Below are positions 26,907-34,965 of a DNA stretch of 64,000 bases, one piece after another. Source of the stretch: an uncultured Pelagibacteraceae bacterium (GTDB lineage Bacteria; Pseudomonadota; Alphaproteobacteria; Pelagibacterales; Pelagibacteraceae). Where the stretch lies: NCBI GenBank assembly GCA_902627735.1, contig CACOKI010000002.1, positions 1 through 64,000 of the forward strand, in the 5' to 3' direction. Every line of letters starts with the position of its first letter. The stretch's first letter is position 1. Under the pieces are notes generated by a model. That model did no database searches. It was not told the DNA's origin and saw only the letters and a program-made list of their open reading frames with translations. The position numbers and the translations under genes are program-made.

Positions 26907-27248
26907 ATGAAAGAACAAATAACATATGATATTTTTGATAAAGTTGATATTCGAGTAGGAACAGTGATTTCAGTAAAAAAAAATGAAAAAGCTAGGAAAC
27001 CATCTTTAGTTGTTGAAGTAGATTTTGGAAAAGAGATTGGAATAAAACAATCATCTGCTCAAATCACTCATTATTATAATGAAGATAATTTGAAAGGAAA
27101 ACAGGTCATTGGAGTATGTAACTTTCCAGAAAAAAATATAGCTGGTGTAGTTTCTCAAGTTTTAATTTTAGGCTCTATCGACAAAGAAGGTAAAGTAATT
27201 TTAGTTCATCCTTCTCAGAAATCTGAAAATGGTTTGCCAGTAGCTTAA
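26907..27248 (+). CDS. csaA: CsaA-type tRNA-binding-domain protein
   Basis: A 113-residue single-domain OB-fold protein of the tRNA-binding family (as in CsaA and the C-terminal part of some methionyl-tRNA synthetases). Features: FDKVDIRVGTVISV, EVDFGKEIGIKQSSAQIT and GVCNFPEKNIAGVVSQVLILG; the typical end segment ILVHPS is present. CsaA is described as a chaperone-like protein. It starts a short plus-strand run with the LysE and aconitase genes. Confidence 0.88.
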   Translation: MKEQITYDIFDKVDIRVGTVISVKKNEKARKPSLVVEVDFGKEIGIKQSSAQITHYYNEDNLKGKQVIGVCNFPEKNIAGVVSQVLILGSIDKEGKVILVHPSQKSENGLPVA

Positions 27249-27250
27249 AT

Positions 27251-27841
27251 ATGCATCCTGAAATTTTATCCATTTCACTATTTTGGTTTGTTACAGCATA
27301 TACTCCTGGTCCAAATAATGTTGTAGCATCTTATTCTGGTTTTAATTTTGGAGTTATAAAAACTATTCCACATATTCTTGGTGTAACTTTAGGCTTTACT
27401 TCATTAGTTCTCTTTTTAACTATTGGCTTAATCAATGTATTTAAATTATTTCCAATTATACAAATTATAATTAAATATCTTGGAACATTGTTTCTAATTT
27501 ATTTAGCATATAAAATTGCATTTTCGAAAGGATCAAATGACACAAAAAAAGAAAATCCGGTAAAGTTTATAGAAACTTTTCTTTTTCAATATCTTAACCC
27601 TAAAGGAGTAACGGTAGCTATAATTGTTGTATCAACTTATGTAGAGCTTGGGGCGAATTATCTTAGTTACGCGACTCAAGTTGTGTTTCTTGCATTCTTG
27701 TTTTCAGTTACAAGTATAACATTATGGACTTTTATTGGAAAATTTTTGAGGAAATTTGCGACAAATGATAAATTTATTAAATACTTTAATTATGCTATGT
27801 CAGGGCTTCTTCTTTTGAGCATAATTACATTTTATATATAA
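27251..27841 (+). CDS. LysE/RhtB-family amino acid exporter
   Basis: A 196-residue inner-membrane protein with about six hydrophobic segments. The family motif near the N-terminus, VTAYTPGPNNVVASYSGFNFG, is diagnostic (TPGPN). FLFQYLNPKGVTVAI in the middle corresponds to the conserved 'NPKa' motif. Members export lysine, threonine, homoserine or other solutes; the substrate cannot be told. It is two bases after csaA and three before acnA. Confidence 0.87.
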   Translation: MHPEILSISLFWFVTAYTPGPNNVVASYSGFNFGVIKTIPHILGVTLGFTSLVLFLTIGLINVFKLFPIIQIIIKYLGTLFLIYLAYKIAFSKGSNDTKKENPVKFIETFLFQYLNPKGVTVAIIVVSTYVELGANYLSYATQVVFLAFLFSVTSITLWTFIGKFLRKFATNDKFIKYFNYAMSGLLLLSIITFYI

Positions 27842-27844
27842 ACT

Positions 27845-30514
27845 ATGAAACCAGGCACAAAGAACTCTTATAATTCTCTCTCAGAGATTAATATAGATGG
27901 TAAAAAATTCAAATTTTATTCATTAAAAGAAGCAGAAAATAATGGTTTAGATGGTATTTCGAAATTACCAAAATCATTAAAAGTTCTGTTAGAAAATCTT
28001 TTGAGATATGAGGATGATATTTCTGTTACAAAAAATCAAATAGAAGCAGTAAAACACTGGTTGAATGAAAAAAAATCAAAAACTGAAATAGCTTACCGGC
28101 CAGCAAGAGTTTTGCTACAAGACTACACTGGTATACCAGCAGTTGCTGATTTAGCTGCCATGAGAGAAGCTGTAAAAGAAAAAAATAAAGATCCAAAAAA
28201 AATCAACCCACTTTCATCTGTTGATCTTGTTATAGATCATTCAGTTCAGGTTGATCAATCAGCAAAATCAGACTCATTCGATAAAAATGTTGAAATTGAG
28301 TTTGAAAGAAATGGTGAAAGATATTCATTTTTAAAATGGGGGCAAAATGCTTTTGATAATTTTAGGATTGTTCCACCAGGAACAGGAATTTGTCATCAGG
28401 TAAATCTAGAATATTTATCTAAAGTAGTTTGGAATGAAAAATTTAAAGGCGACGACTACCTTTTTCCAGATACGCTAGTAGGCACAGATAGTCATACAAC
28501 AATGGTTAATGGACTGTCAGTTCTTGGATGGGGTGTAGGCGGTATAGAAGCAGAAGCTGGTATGTTAGGCCAACCAATATCAATGCTAATTCCAGAAGTT
28601 ATTGGGTTTGAAATGAAAAATAAGATGCCTGAAGGGACTACTGCAACTGATTTAGTTTTAACAGTTGTTAAAATGCTAAGGGACAAAGGTGTTGTTGGAA
28701 AATTTGTAGAATTTTATGGAGATGGTTTAAAAAATTTAACGTTGGCTGATCGTGCCACTATTGCAAATATGGCACCTGAATATGGGGCGACTTGTGGTTT
28801 TTTTCCAATAGATGAGGAAACACTAAAGTATTTAAAATTTTCAGGCAGAAGTCTTAATAATGTGAAAATAGTTGAAGAATATGCAAAAGAACAAGGGTTA
28901 TGGGCAAGTGAAGAAATTGAATTTTCAGATACCTTGAAGTTAGATATGTCTACAATAGTCCCAACTATTTCTGGGCCTAAGAGACCTCAAGATAAAGTTT
29001 TATTAACTGAGGCAGCACAAAGTTATAAAAAAAGTTTTACGGAAACCACAAAAAGAAAAGATTTTATTTCATCAAAAGTTGAAGGCACTGATTTTGATAT
29101 CAAAGATGGTTCAATTTTAATTGCAGCAATAACTTCATGTACCAATACATCTAATCCAAATGTATTAATTGGTGCAGGATTATTAGCAAAAAAGGCAGTT
29201 GAGAATGGTCTTGAGGTAAAACCCTGGGTAAAAACTTCATTAGCACCAGGATCTCAAGTTGTAACAGATTATTTGGCAAAAGCTGGTTTAGATATATATT
29301 TAGACAAGTTGGGTTTTAATCTTGTAGGTTATGGGTGCACAACATGTATTGGTAATTCTGGTCCATTAGATGAAAATATAGTAGATGCAATTCAAAAAAA
29401 AAATATTTATGCAGTATCTGTTTTATCTGGTAATAGGAATTTTGAGGGAAGAATTTCACCACATATAAAAGCAAATTATCTAGCATCTCCACCATTGGTT
29501 ATTGCTTATGCGTTGGCAGGTAAAATGGATTTTGATTTATATAAAGATTCATTAGGAAAAAATAATCAAGGTAAAGAAATTTATATGAAAGATATTTGGC
29601 CAAGTAACAAAGAGATCGAGGAAACTTTAAAAAATTCGTTAAGTGCTGATATGTTTATCAAAAGATATTCGAATGTTTCAGAAGGACCAAAACAATGGCA
29701 AAATATCAAAACAGAAAAGAGTAGTATTTATAATTGGGAAGAAAATTCTACATATGTAAAAAAACCACCATTTTTTGAAAATTTAACAGATGAACCAGAG
29801 GGATTTTCTGAAATTAAAAATGCAAGACCTTTGTTAATTTTAGGTGATATGATTACAACAGATCATATATCACCAGCAGGAAGCATTCAAAAAGAAAGTC
29901 CAACTGGAGAATATTTTATGAAACATCAGATATTACCAAAAGATTATAATTCTTATGGATCAAGAAGAGGAAATCATGAGGTAATGATGAGAGGTACTTT
30001 TGCTAATATAAGGATAAGAAATGAAATGGCACCAGGAACAGAAGGTGGGTTTACAACACTATATCCTGATGAAAAAGTGATGTCTGTTTACGATGCAGTA
30101 GTAGAATATAAGAAAAGAAAAATCGATTTAGTTGTGATTGGTGGCAAAGAATATGGAACTGGCTCTTCAAGAGATTGGGCTGCCAAAGGAACAAAACTGT
30201 TAGGTGTTAAAGCAGTAATTGCTGAAAGTTTTGAAAGAATACATAGGTCAAATTTAGTAGGTATGGGAGTTCTACCCCTTCAGTTTACAAATAATGTAAA
30301 TAGAAAAAATTTAAATTTAAAGGGATCAGAATTAATTAGTGTTATTGATTTAGAAAAAGGACTAAATCCTTCTGATAAAGTAAATTTAGAAATAAAATAC
30401 GCATCAGGTGAAATTAAAAGAATTGAAACATTGTGTAGGATAGATACTAAAAATGAATTAGAATATTACAAAAATGGAGGCATCCTTCAATATGTCCTTA
30501 GAAATATGATTTAA
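27845..30514 (+). CDS. acnA: aconitate hydratase A
   Basis: An 889-residue TCA-cycle aconitase of the AcnA/IRP1 type, interconverting citrate and isocitrate with a [4Fe-4S] cluster. Cluster cysteines lie in TSCTNTSNP and YGCTTCIGNSG. Other signatures: DLVIDHSVQVD, GTDSHTTMVNGL, GDMITTDHISPAG, SYGSRRGNHEVM and YGTGSSRDWAAKG. The length is standard. Confidence 0.97.
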   Translation: MKPGTKNSYNSLSEINIDGKKFKFYSLKEAENNGLDGISKLPKSLKVLLENLLRYEDDISVTKNQIEAVKHWLNEKKSKTEIAYRPARVLLQDYTGIPAVADLAAMREAVKEKNKDPKKINPLSSVDLVIDHSVQVDQSAKSDSFDKNVEIEFERNGERYSFLKWGQNAFDNFRIVPPGTGICHQVNLEYLSKVVWNEKFKGDDYLFPDTLVGTDSHTTMVNGLSVLGWGVGGIEAEAGMLGQPISMLIPEVIGFEMKNKMPEGTTATDLVLTVVKMLRDKGVVGKFVEFYGDGLKNLTLADRATIANMAPEYGATCGFFPIDEETLKYLKFSGRSLNNVKIVEEYAKEQGLWASEEIEFSDTLKLDMSTIVPTISGPKRPQDKVLLTEAAQSYKKSFTETTKRKDFISSKVEGTDFDIKDGSILIAAITSCTNTSNPNVLIGAGLLAKKAVENGLEVKPWVKTSLAPGSQVVTDYLAKAGLDIYLDKLGFNLVGYGCTTCIGNSGPLDENIVDAIQKKNIYAVSVLSGNRNFEGRISPHIKANYLASPPLVIAYALAGKMDFDLYKDSLGKNNQGKEIYMKDIWPSNKEIEETLKNSLSADMFIKRYSNVSEGPKQWQNIKTEKSSIYNWEENSTYVKKPPFFENLTDEPEGFSEIKNARPLLILGDMITTDHISPAGSIQKESPTGEYFMKHQILPKDYNSYGSRRGNHEVMMRGTFANIRIRNEMAPGTEGGFTTLYPDEKVMSVYDAVVEYKKRKIDLVVIGGKEYGTGSSRDWAAKGTKLLGVKAVIAESFERIHRSNLVGMGVLPLQFTNNVNRKNLNLKGSELISVIDLEKGLNPSDKVNLEIKYASGEIKRIETLCRIDTKNELEYYKNGGILQYVLRNMI

Positions 30515-30517
30515 AAT

Positions 30518-31162
30518 ATGGATGAAGATATAGAAATTATCAATACAAATACTCGTAGCGAAAAGATTAAAAATTTTTTTATTGATAACAAAAAAATACT
30601 TTTAAGTATTATAGTTATTATTATTTTATCTTTATTAATATTTTTTGGGTACTCTGAATTTAAAAAAAATCAAAAAATAAAATTATCAAATTTGTATAAT
30701 TCAATAATTATAGAATATGATGATACCAAAAAAATAAAATCAGCTGAAAATTTAATTGAAATAATTAATAAAAAAGATCCAACTTATTCACTATTATCTT
30801 TATATTTTATAATAGATAACAATTTAATAAGTGACAAAAATCAAATAAATACCTTGTTTGATATATTAATAAAAGAAACTTCTTTAGATAAAGAGATTAA
30901 AAATTTAGTTATTTATAAAAAGGGATTATTTAACGCTGATGAAATCAATGAAAATGAATTATTAAGTATTCTGAATCCCTTAATAAAATCAGAAAGTATT
31001 TGGAAATCTCATGCTTTATATTTACTTGCTGAATTTTTTTATTCAAAAAATGAAAAACAAAAATCGAAAGATTTTTTTAATCAAATTTTAAACTTGAAAA
31101 ATTCAAATCCAGACATTTTAAAAGAAGCTCAAAAAAGATTAAATAGAGATTTAAGTGATTAA
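30518..31162 (+). CDS. YfgM-like membrane-anchored TPR protein
   Basis: A 214-residue protein with one membrane segment (about 24-46) after a short cytoplasmic tail, then a Lys/Asn-rich helical periplasmic part. The C-terminus (SHALYLLAEFFYSKNEKQ, then FNQILNL and AQKRLNRDL) reads like tetratricopeptide repeats. Size, topology and its overlap by eight bases with a BamB-like gene match YfgM, a periplasmic chaperone-network partner of the translocon. Sequence similarity alone is weak; synteny carries much of the call. Confidence 0.65.
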   Translation: MDEDIEIINTNTRSEKIKNFFIDNKKILLSIIVIIILSLLIFFGYSEFKKNQKIKLSNLYNSIIIEYDDTKKIKSAENLIEIINKKDPTYSLLSLYFIIDNNLISDKNQINTLFDILIKETSLDKEIKNLVIYKKGLFNADEINENELLSILNPLIKSESIWKSHALYLLAEFFYSKNEKQKSKDFFNQILNLKNSNPDILKEAQKRLNRDLSD

Positions 31163-32453
31163 GATTTCAGGAATAATATTTATTTTATTTTTATTTTTAT
31201 CGTGTTCATTTCATAATAGTGGTTTTTGGACAAAGCAAGAGAATCTAGATAAAGAAAAAAATGAATTTAAAAATGTACTATTAAAAAAAAAAATAGTCAC
31301 ACAAGAGTTTAATAAAAACTTTAATTTTTCAATTGATAAATTAAAAATTAAAATCAATTCTTTGTCTGATTTAAATAATAATGATGGTTATTTATCTTTC
31401 AATAATAATTTAGAAAAAATAACAAAATATAATTTTTCTAAAATTAAGAATTATTCACTTTTTGATCCAAATTTAATCTTTTATAATAAAAACGTAATTT
31501 TTTTTGATGACAAAGGAACAATTCTCAATTTTGATAAGAACTCAAAATTAGTTTGGAAATTTAATGATTATAATAAAGAAGATAAAAAATCAGGACCATT
31601 AATAACTTTTGCCAATACAAAAAATATATTAATCGCAGCAGATAATCTTGCTAAAACTTATGCTATAAATATCAATAATGGTAAAATTTTATGGTCAAAA
31701 AAAAATAAAACTTCCTTTAATTCTGAAATTAAGATTTATGAAAAGAATTTTTTTGTTGTAGATACAAGTAATAATTTACATAGTTTTTCATCAGAAACTG
31801 GAAAAAAAAATTGGTCTTATATTACCGAAAAGTCATTTGTTAATTCTTTTAAAAAACTCTCTATAGTTATTAAAAAAAATATCATAGTCTTTAATAACTC
31901 CCTTGGTGATATTACTGCTCTCGATTTAAATGATGGAAGTTTATTATGGCAAATATCAACTCAAAACTCAGAAATATTTGAGGACATAATGAATCTTAAA
32001 ACATCTGAATTAGTTGAAAATGAGAGTTCTTTGTATTTTTCTAATAATAAAAATCAATTTTTTTCTGTTGATATAACTTCTGGTGCAATTAATTGGATTC
32101 AAAATATTAACTCGGAAGTTAAACCTGCCATTGTTGGAGATTTAATATTTACTATTTCAAATGATGGTTTTCTTTTTGTAATAAATAAAACAAATGGGAA
32201 TATTTTGAGAATAACAGATGCTATCAACAAAATTAAATCAAATAAAAAAGATAGTGTTTACCCAACAGGCTTTATTTTGAATTCAAAAAATGTTTATGTT
32301 TCTACAGATAATGGTAGATTAATTGTAATAAAAATTGAAACAGGTAAAATTGATAAAATTCTCAAAATAGATAATAGTAAAGTTTCAAGAGCATTTGTTA
32401 ATAATCAAGTAATGTATTTAATAAAAGATAATTCAATAGTTAAATTAAATTAA
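31155..32453 (+). CDS. bamB: BamB-like outer-membrane assembly lipoprotein (PQQ-type propeller)
   Basis: A 432-residue lipoprotein starting at GTG 31155 within the previous gene; signal peptide with lipobox LFLSC (Cys at about 17). The body holds repeated blades of the form 'a.d...G.i.W' (YAININNGKILWSKK, HSFSSETGKKNWSY, TALDLNDGSLLWQI, FSVDITSGAINWIQ, FVINKTNGNIL, IVIKIETGKI), a beta-propeller as in BamB, the BAM-complex lipoprotein. In many proteobacteria der (engA) follows; here a cupin-like gene follows instead. Confidence 0.75.
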   Translation: MIKISGIIFILFLFLSCSFHNSGFWTKQENLDKEKNEFKNVLLKKKIVTQEFNKNFNFSIDKLKIKINSLSDLNNNDGYLSFNNNLEKITKYNFSKIKNYSLFDPNLIFYNKNVIFFDDKGTILNFDKNSKLVWKFNDYNKEDKKSGPLITFANTKNILIAADNLAKTYAININNGKILWSKKNKTSFNSEIKIYEKNFFVVDTSNNLHSFSSETGKKNWSYITEKSFVNSFKKLSIVIKKNIIVFNNSLGDITALDLNDGSLLWQISTQNSEIFEDIMNLKTSELVENESSLYFSNNKNQFFSVDITSGAINWIQNINSEVKPAIVGDLIFTISNDGFLFVINKTNGNILRITDAINKIKSNKKDSVYPTGFILNSKNVYVSTDNGRLIVIKIETGKIDKILKIDNSKVSRAFVNNQVMYLIKDNSIVKLN

Positions 32454-32454
32454 A

Positions 32455-32886
32455 ATGTTTTTAAAATTTTTAGAATTTTTAGGCAGGAAAAAAGTTGTTT
32501 TAGATAGAGGCCCTTCACATCCTAAATTTAATGAAGCGAAACCATGGATGAACAGATATTATGTTCTTTTTAGACATAGACCCAAATGGTTTCCATTTAA
32601 CATATTAATTCATGAAATGTTAGCTGATGATCATGGCGAAGGTGTACATAATCATACATTTCCTTACATCACCATAATTCTAAGACACGGATATTGGGAA
32701 ACATTGAGCACTGGAAAATTTTGGCGACCTCCTGGATATATAGGTTTTAGATCTGCAAATAATTTACATCGAGTAGATTTAAAACCCGGCACCAAACCTT
32801 TAACATTGTTTTTATCTGGTCCATTTGGTTTAAGAAAAGGACCGAGGTCTGAATATGGAATTGATTTTAAAAGTAAAAAAAATTAA
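32455..32886 (+). CDS. cupin-like protein of unknown function
   Basis: A 143-residue protein whose middle has a cupin-type metal site: DDHGEGVHNHTFPYITIIL (His-x-His with flanking acidic residues), then a glycine (RHGYWE) and a later FRSANNLHRVDL supplying the second-motif His. The end is FLSGPFGLRKGPRSE. I recognise the fold pattern but not a specific enzyme. It starts one base after bamB and overlaps the next gene by one base, so it is in the same transcript. Confidence 0.6.
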   Translation: MFLKFLEFLGRKKVVLDRGPSHPKFNEAKPWMNRYYVLFRHRPKWFPFNILIHEMLADDHGEGVHNHTFPYITIILRHGYWETLSTGKFWRPPGYIGFRSANNLHRVDLKPGTKPLTLFLSGPFGLRKGPRSEYGIDFKSKKN

Positions 32887-33941
32887 TGGCTATTAATTTT
32901 GAGAAAAAATTTATATCTCATTGTAATATAAAAAATTTAGAATTAAATCCAAATCAGATTTTTTTAGTTAAATACCTTGAAAACTATTACAAAGAAAATT
33001 TTAAGAATTTCTTATTAAATTTTTTTTCAAAAAAAAATTCTAAAAAAGGTTTTTACCTCTATGGAGATGTTGGAGTTGGAAAAACTATGATTTTGGATTT
33101 TTTTTTTAATTTAGTTGATAAAAAAAAACATCGTCTTCATTTTAATGAATTTATGTTAAATTTTCATGATTTTGTGCATAAAAATAAAGATAAAAATAAT
33201 GAAGAGAATCTGATTACTTTTTTTGTTAAAGATTTAAAATCTAAATTTTCTTTAATTTTTTTAGATGAATTTCAAGTTACAAATATTGTAGATGCTATGA
33301 TATTAGGAAAATTATTCCAGGAAATATTTAGTCAAAATATAAAAGTTATTGTGACCTCTAATACAAAAATATCAGACCTTTACAAAGAAGGACTTCAAAG
33401 AGATCAATTTAAACCATTTGTTCAAATAATGCAGGAAAAATCGATAGAACATGAACTTATAATTGAAGATGATTATAGAAAAAATAAAGATAATCAAAAA
33501 CAAAGATATTTTTATCCTTTAAATCAAGAAACCAATTTTAAGATTAATAAGTTTTTTAGAATAATTACCAAAAATAAAAGACTATCCACTAAGGTTTTAA
33601 ATATAAAAGGAAGAAATTTTGAGATTAAAAATTTTTATGAAGGAATTTCAAGATTTAACTTTGATGAATTATGTGATCAAAATTTAGGAGCTGAAGATTA
33701 TTTAAAAATTGCTGAAAAATCTAATTTTATAATAATTGAAAACATACCAAAATTTAATGATATCAACTCAAATCAACAACAAAGATTCATCACACTTATT
33801 GACGTGATATACGATAAAAATAGTGCTGTTGCGGTAACAGCTGAACAAAGTTTAGAAAAATTAACTAGTTCTAAGTCATTAGAAAAACCATTCAAGCGTA
33901 CAATTAGTCGTTTATTTGAGTTAACATCAAAAGATTTTTAA
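32886..33941 (+). CDS. zapE: AFG1/ZapE-family ATPase
   Basis: A 351-residue AAA-like ATPase. Walker A is GDVGVGKTM (about 60-68), Walker B LIFLDEFQV (about 118-126), and the sensor-1 region is VIVTSNTKISDLYKEGLQRDQF, a hallmark of AFG1/ZapE. FVQIMQEKSIEHEL and the C-terminal FITLIDVIYDKNSAVAVTAE are family features. ZapE acts near FtsZ in E. coli, and mitochondrial AFG1 in membrane-protein quality control. Confidence 0.9.
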   Translation: MAINFEKKFISHCNIKNLELNPNQIFLVKYLENYYKENFKNFLLNFFSKKNSKKGFYLYGDVGVGKTMILDFFFNLVDKKKHRLHFNEFMLNFHDFVHKNKDKNNEENLITFFVKDLKSKFSLIFLDEFQVTNIVDAMILGKLFQEIFSQNIKVIVTSNTKISDLYKEGLQRDQFKPFVQIMQEKSIEHELIIEDDYRKNKDNQKQRYFYPLNQETNFKINKFFRIITKNKRLSTKVLNIKGRNFEIKNFYEGISRFNFDELCDQNLGAEDYLKIAEKSNFIIIENIPKFNDINSNQQQRFITLIDVIYDKNSAVAVTAEQSLEKLTSSKSLEKPFKRTISRLFELTSKDF

Positions 33942-33943
33942 TT

Positions 33944-34363
33944 ATGAAACAAGAATTTTACAATTTACAAATAGATACCAATGGCCAACGATTATATGAA
34001 TTTACAACTCAAACAATTGAATGGATAAAAAAGAATAAGTTTAAAAATGGCATAATTAATCTTAGTATTCAACATACGAGTGCATCTTTAATTGTACAAG
34101 AAAATGCAGATCCAGATGTTCAAACTGATTTAGTAAATTATTTTAACAATTTAGCTCCAATGAATAACAAATTGTATGTCCATACTACAGAAGGAGAAGA
34201 TGATATGCCTGCTCATATAAAATCAGCATTAACAAACAATCAAATTTCTTTAAGTATTAAAGACAAAGAATTATTACTTGGAACATGGCAGGGAATTTAT
34301 TTGTTTGAACATCGTATTGAAAAACAAAAAAGAAAAATTATTCATCATTTTATTGGAGAATAA
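33944..34363 (+). CDS. yjbQ: YjbQ / UPF0047 family protein
   Basis: A 139-residue protein of the UPF0047 family, whose members show weak thiamine-phosphate synthase activity. Conserved stretches: LSIQHTSASLIVQENADPDV, HTTEGEDDMPAHIKSAL and LGTWQGIYLFEHR. The His residues and acidic cluster form the probable metal site. It starts two bases after zapE and ends the plus-strand run. Confidence 0.92.
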   Translation: MKQEFYNLQIDTNGQRLYEFTTQTIEWIKKNKFKNGIINLSIQHTSASLIVQENADPDVQTDLVNYFNNLAPMNNKLYVHTTEGEDDMPAHIKSALTNNQISLSIKDKELLLGTWQGIYLFEHRIEKQKRKIIHHFIGE

Positions 34364-34391
34364 TAAAAAATATAATTCTTGTGAAAAAAGA

Positions 34392-34410
34392 GATAATGAT
34401 AATCATTCTC
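34392..34410 (+). promoter_or_regulatory. Fur-box-like palindrome (site 1)
   Basis: Bases 34392-34410 read GATAATGATAATCATTCTC. By eye this differs from the classical 19-base Fur consensus at one position (A to C at position 17). It lies 76 bases upstream of the ATG of the 58-residue cysteine-rich gene. In alphaproteobacteria, Fur-family proteins can respond to iron or manganese, so the signal could be either metal. Confidence 0.65.
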
Positions 34411-34421
34411 AAAAAAAGATT

Positions 34422-34440
34422 GAGATTGATAATCATTCAC
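34422..34440 (+). promoter_or_regulatory. Fur-box-like palindrome (site 2)
   Basis: Bases 34422-34440 read GAGATTGATAATCATTCAC, matching the Fur consensus at 15 of 19 positions by my count. Both sites share the 11-mer GATAATCATTC, exactly 30 bases apart (about three helical turns), as expected for a tandem operator binding two dimers on one face. TTGAGA (34420-34425) inside it could be a -35 box, so binding would block the promoter. Confidence 0.5.
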
Positions 34441-34486
34441 TTACTTTAAAGTTGAAAAATATTTATTTAAAATTATCTTATTAACT

Positions 34487-34663
34487 ATGGAGACACAAAA
34501 CTATAGCTGTAAAAAATGTGGATTAACAGTTTCATCTATTTGCTCTAAGTGTGACAGAGTAGTAGATGTAAAAGTTCTTGATAATGGTTGTATAGTGCAG
34601 AAGACTAAATGTTCCGATTGTGCAAATGTACCAGTTATTAAAGACGTCTGTTCGCAGAAATAA
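34487..34663 (+). CDS. 58-residue cysteine-rich (zinc-ribbon-like) mini-protein
   Basis: A short ORF, ATG 34487 to TAA 34663, encoding METQNYSCKKCGLTVSSICS and 38 further residues. Cysteines are at 8, 11, 19, 22, 35, 42, 45 and 55, with three CxxC pairs (CKKC, CSKC, CSDC), so one zinc ribbon or two small metal sites is likely. It lacks a signal peptide and is cytoplasmic. It is the first gene after the tandem Fur-like boxes, suggesting metal-dependent expression. The family is unknown to me; it looks real because of the cysteine spacing and operator. Confidence 0.6.
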   Translation: METQNYSCKKCGLTVSSICSKCDRVVDVKVLDNGCIVQKTKCSDCANVPVIKDVCSQK

Positions 34664-34714
34664 AAAAAAAAATAATAATAAAGATTTTAAATCTGTTTTT
34701 GTAAATATTGAAAA

Positions 34715-34951
34715 ATGGAATTAACTACAGGTATATTTAAATCAGCCAAAAATATTTTTGATAATAACAAAGGTTCCATACTAAGAACCATAGTTTATAC
34801 AATCGGACACTTTGCTATAGCGATTATAGTTCTCATGTTAATTGCCGACGTTTCTTTTATGATAGCATTAACTGATGCAATTGTAGAACCCTTAGCTAAT
34901 GCAATTTGGTATTTTATATTGGATAAGTGGTGGGCAAGTAGAACAAGATAA
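34715..34951 (+). CDS. DUF2061-like small membrane protein
   Basis: A 78-residue protein with a Lys/Asp-rich N-terminal helix, then two hydrophobic segments (about 26-49 and 50-70) and a C-terminal LDKWWASRTR. The layout (RTIVYTIGHFAIAI, then ALTDAIVEPLANAIWYFILDKWW) fits DUF2061, small membrane proteins of unknown function. It lies 51 bases after the cysteine-rich ORF, so it may share the Fur-boxed promoter. The adjacent photolyase gene converges on it. Confidence 0.65.
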   Translation: MELTTGIFKSAKNIFDNNKGSILRTIVYTIGHFAIAIIVLMLIADVSFMIALTDAIVEPLANAIWYFILDKWWASRTR

Positions 34952-34965
34952 AATTTAAATAAGTA

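Noticed and set aside
34278..34484. 68-residue plus-strand ORF running from inside yjbQ through the Fur-like boxes
   Set aside because: Out of frame with yjbQ and its second half is the operator region itself; no start signal.
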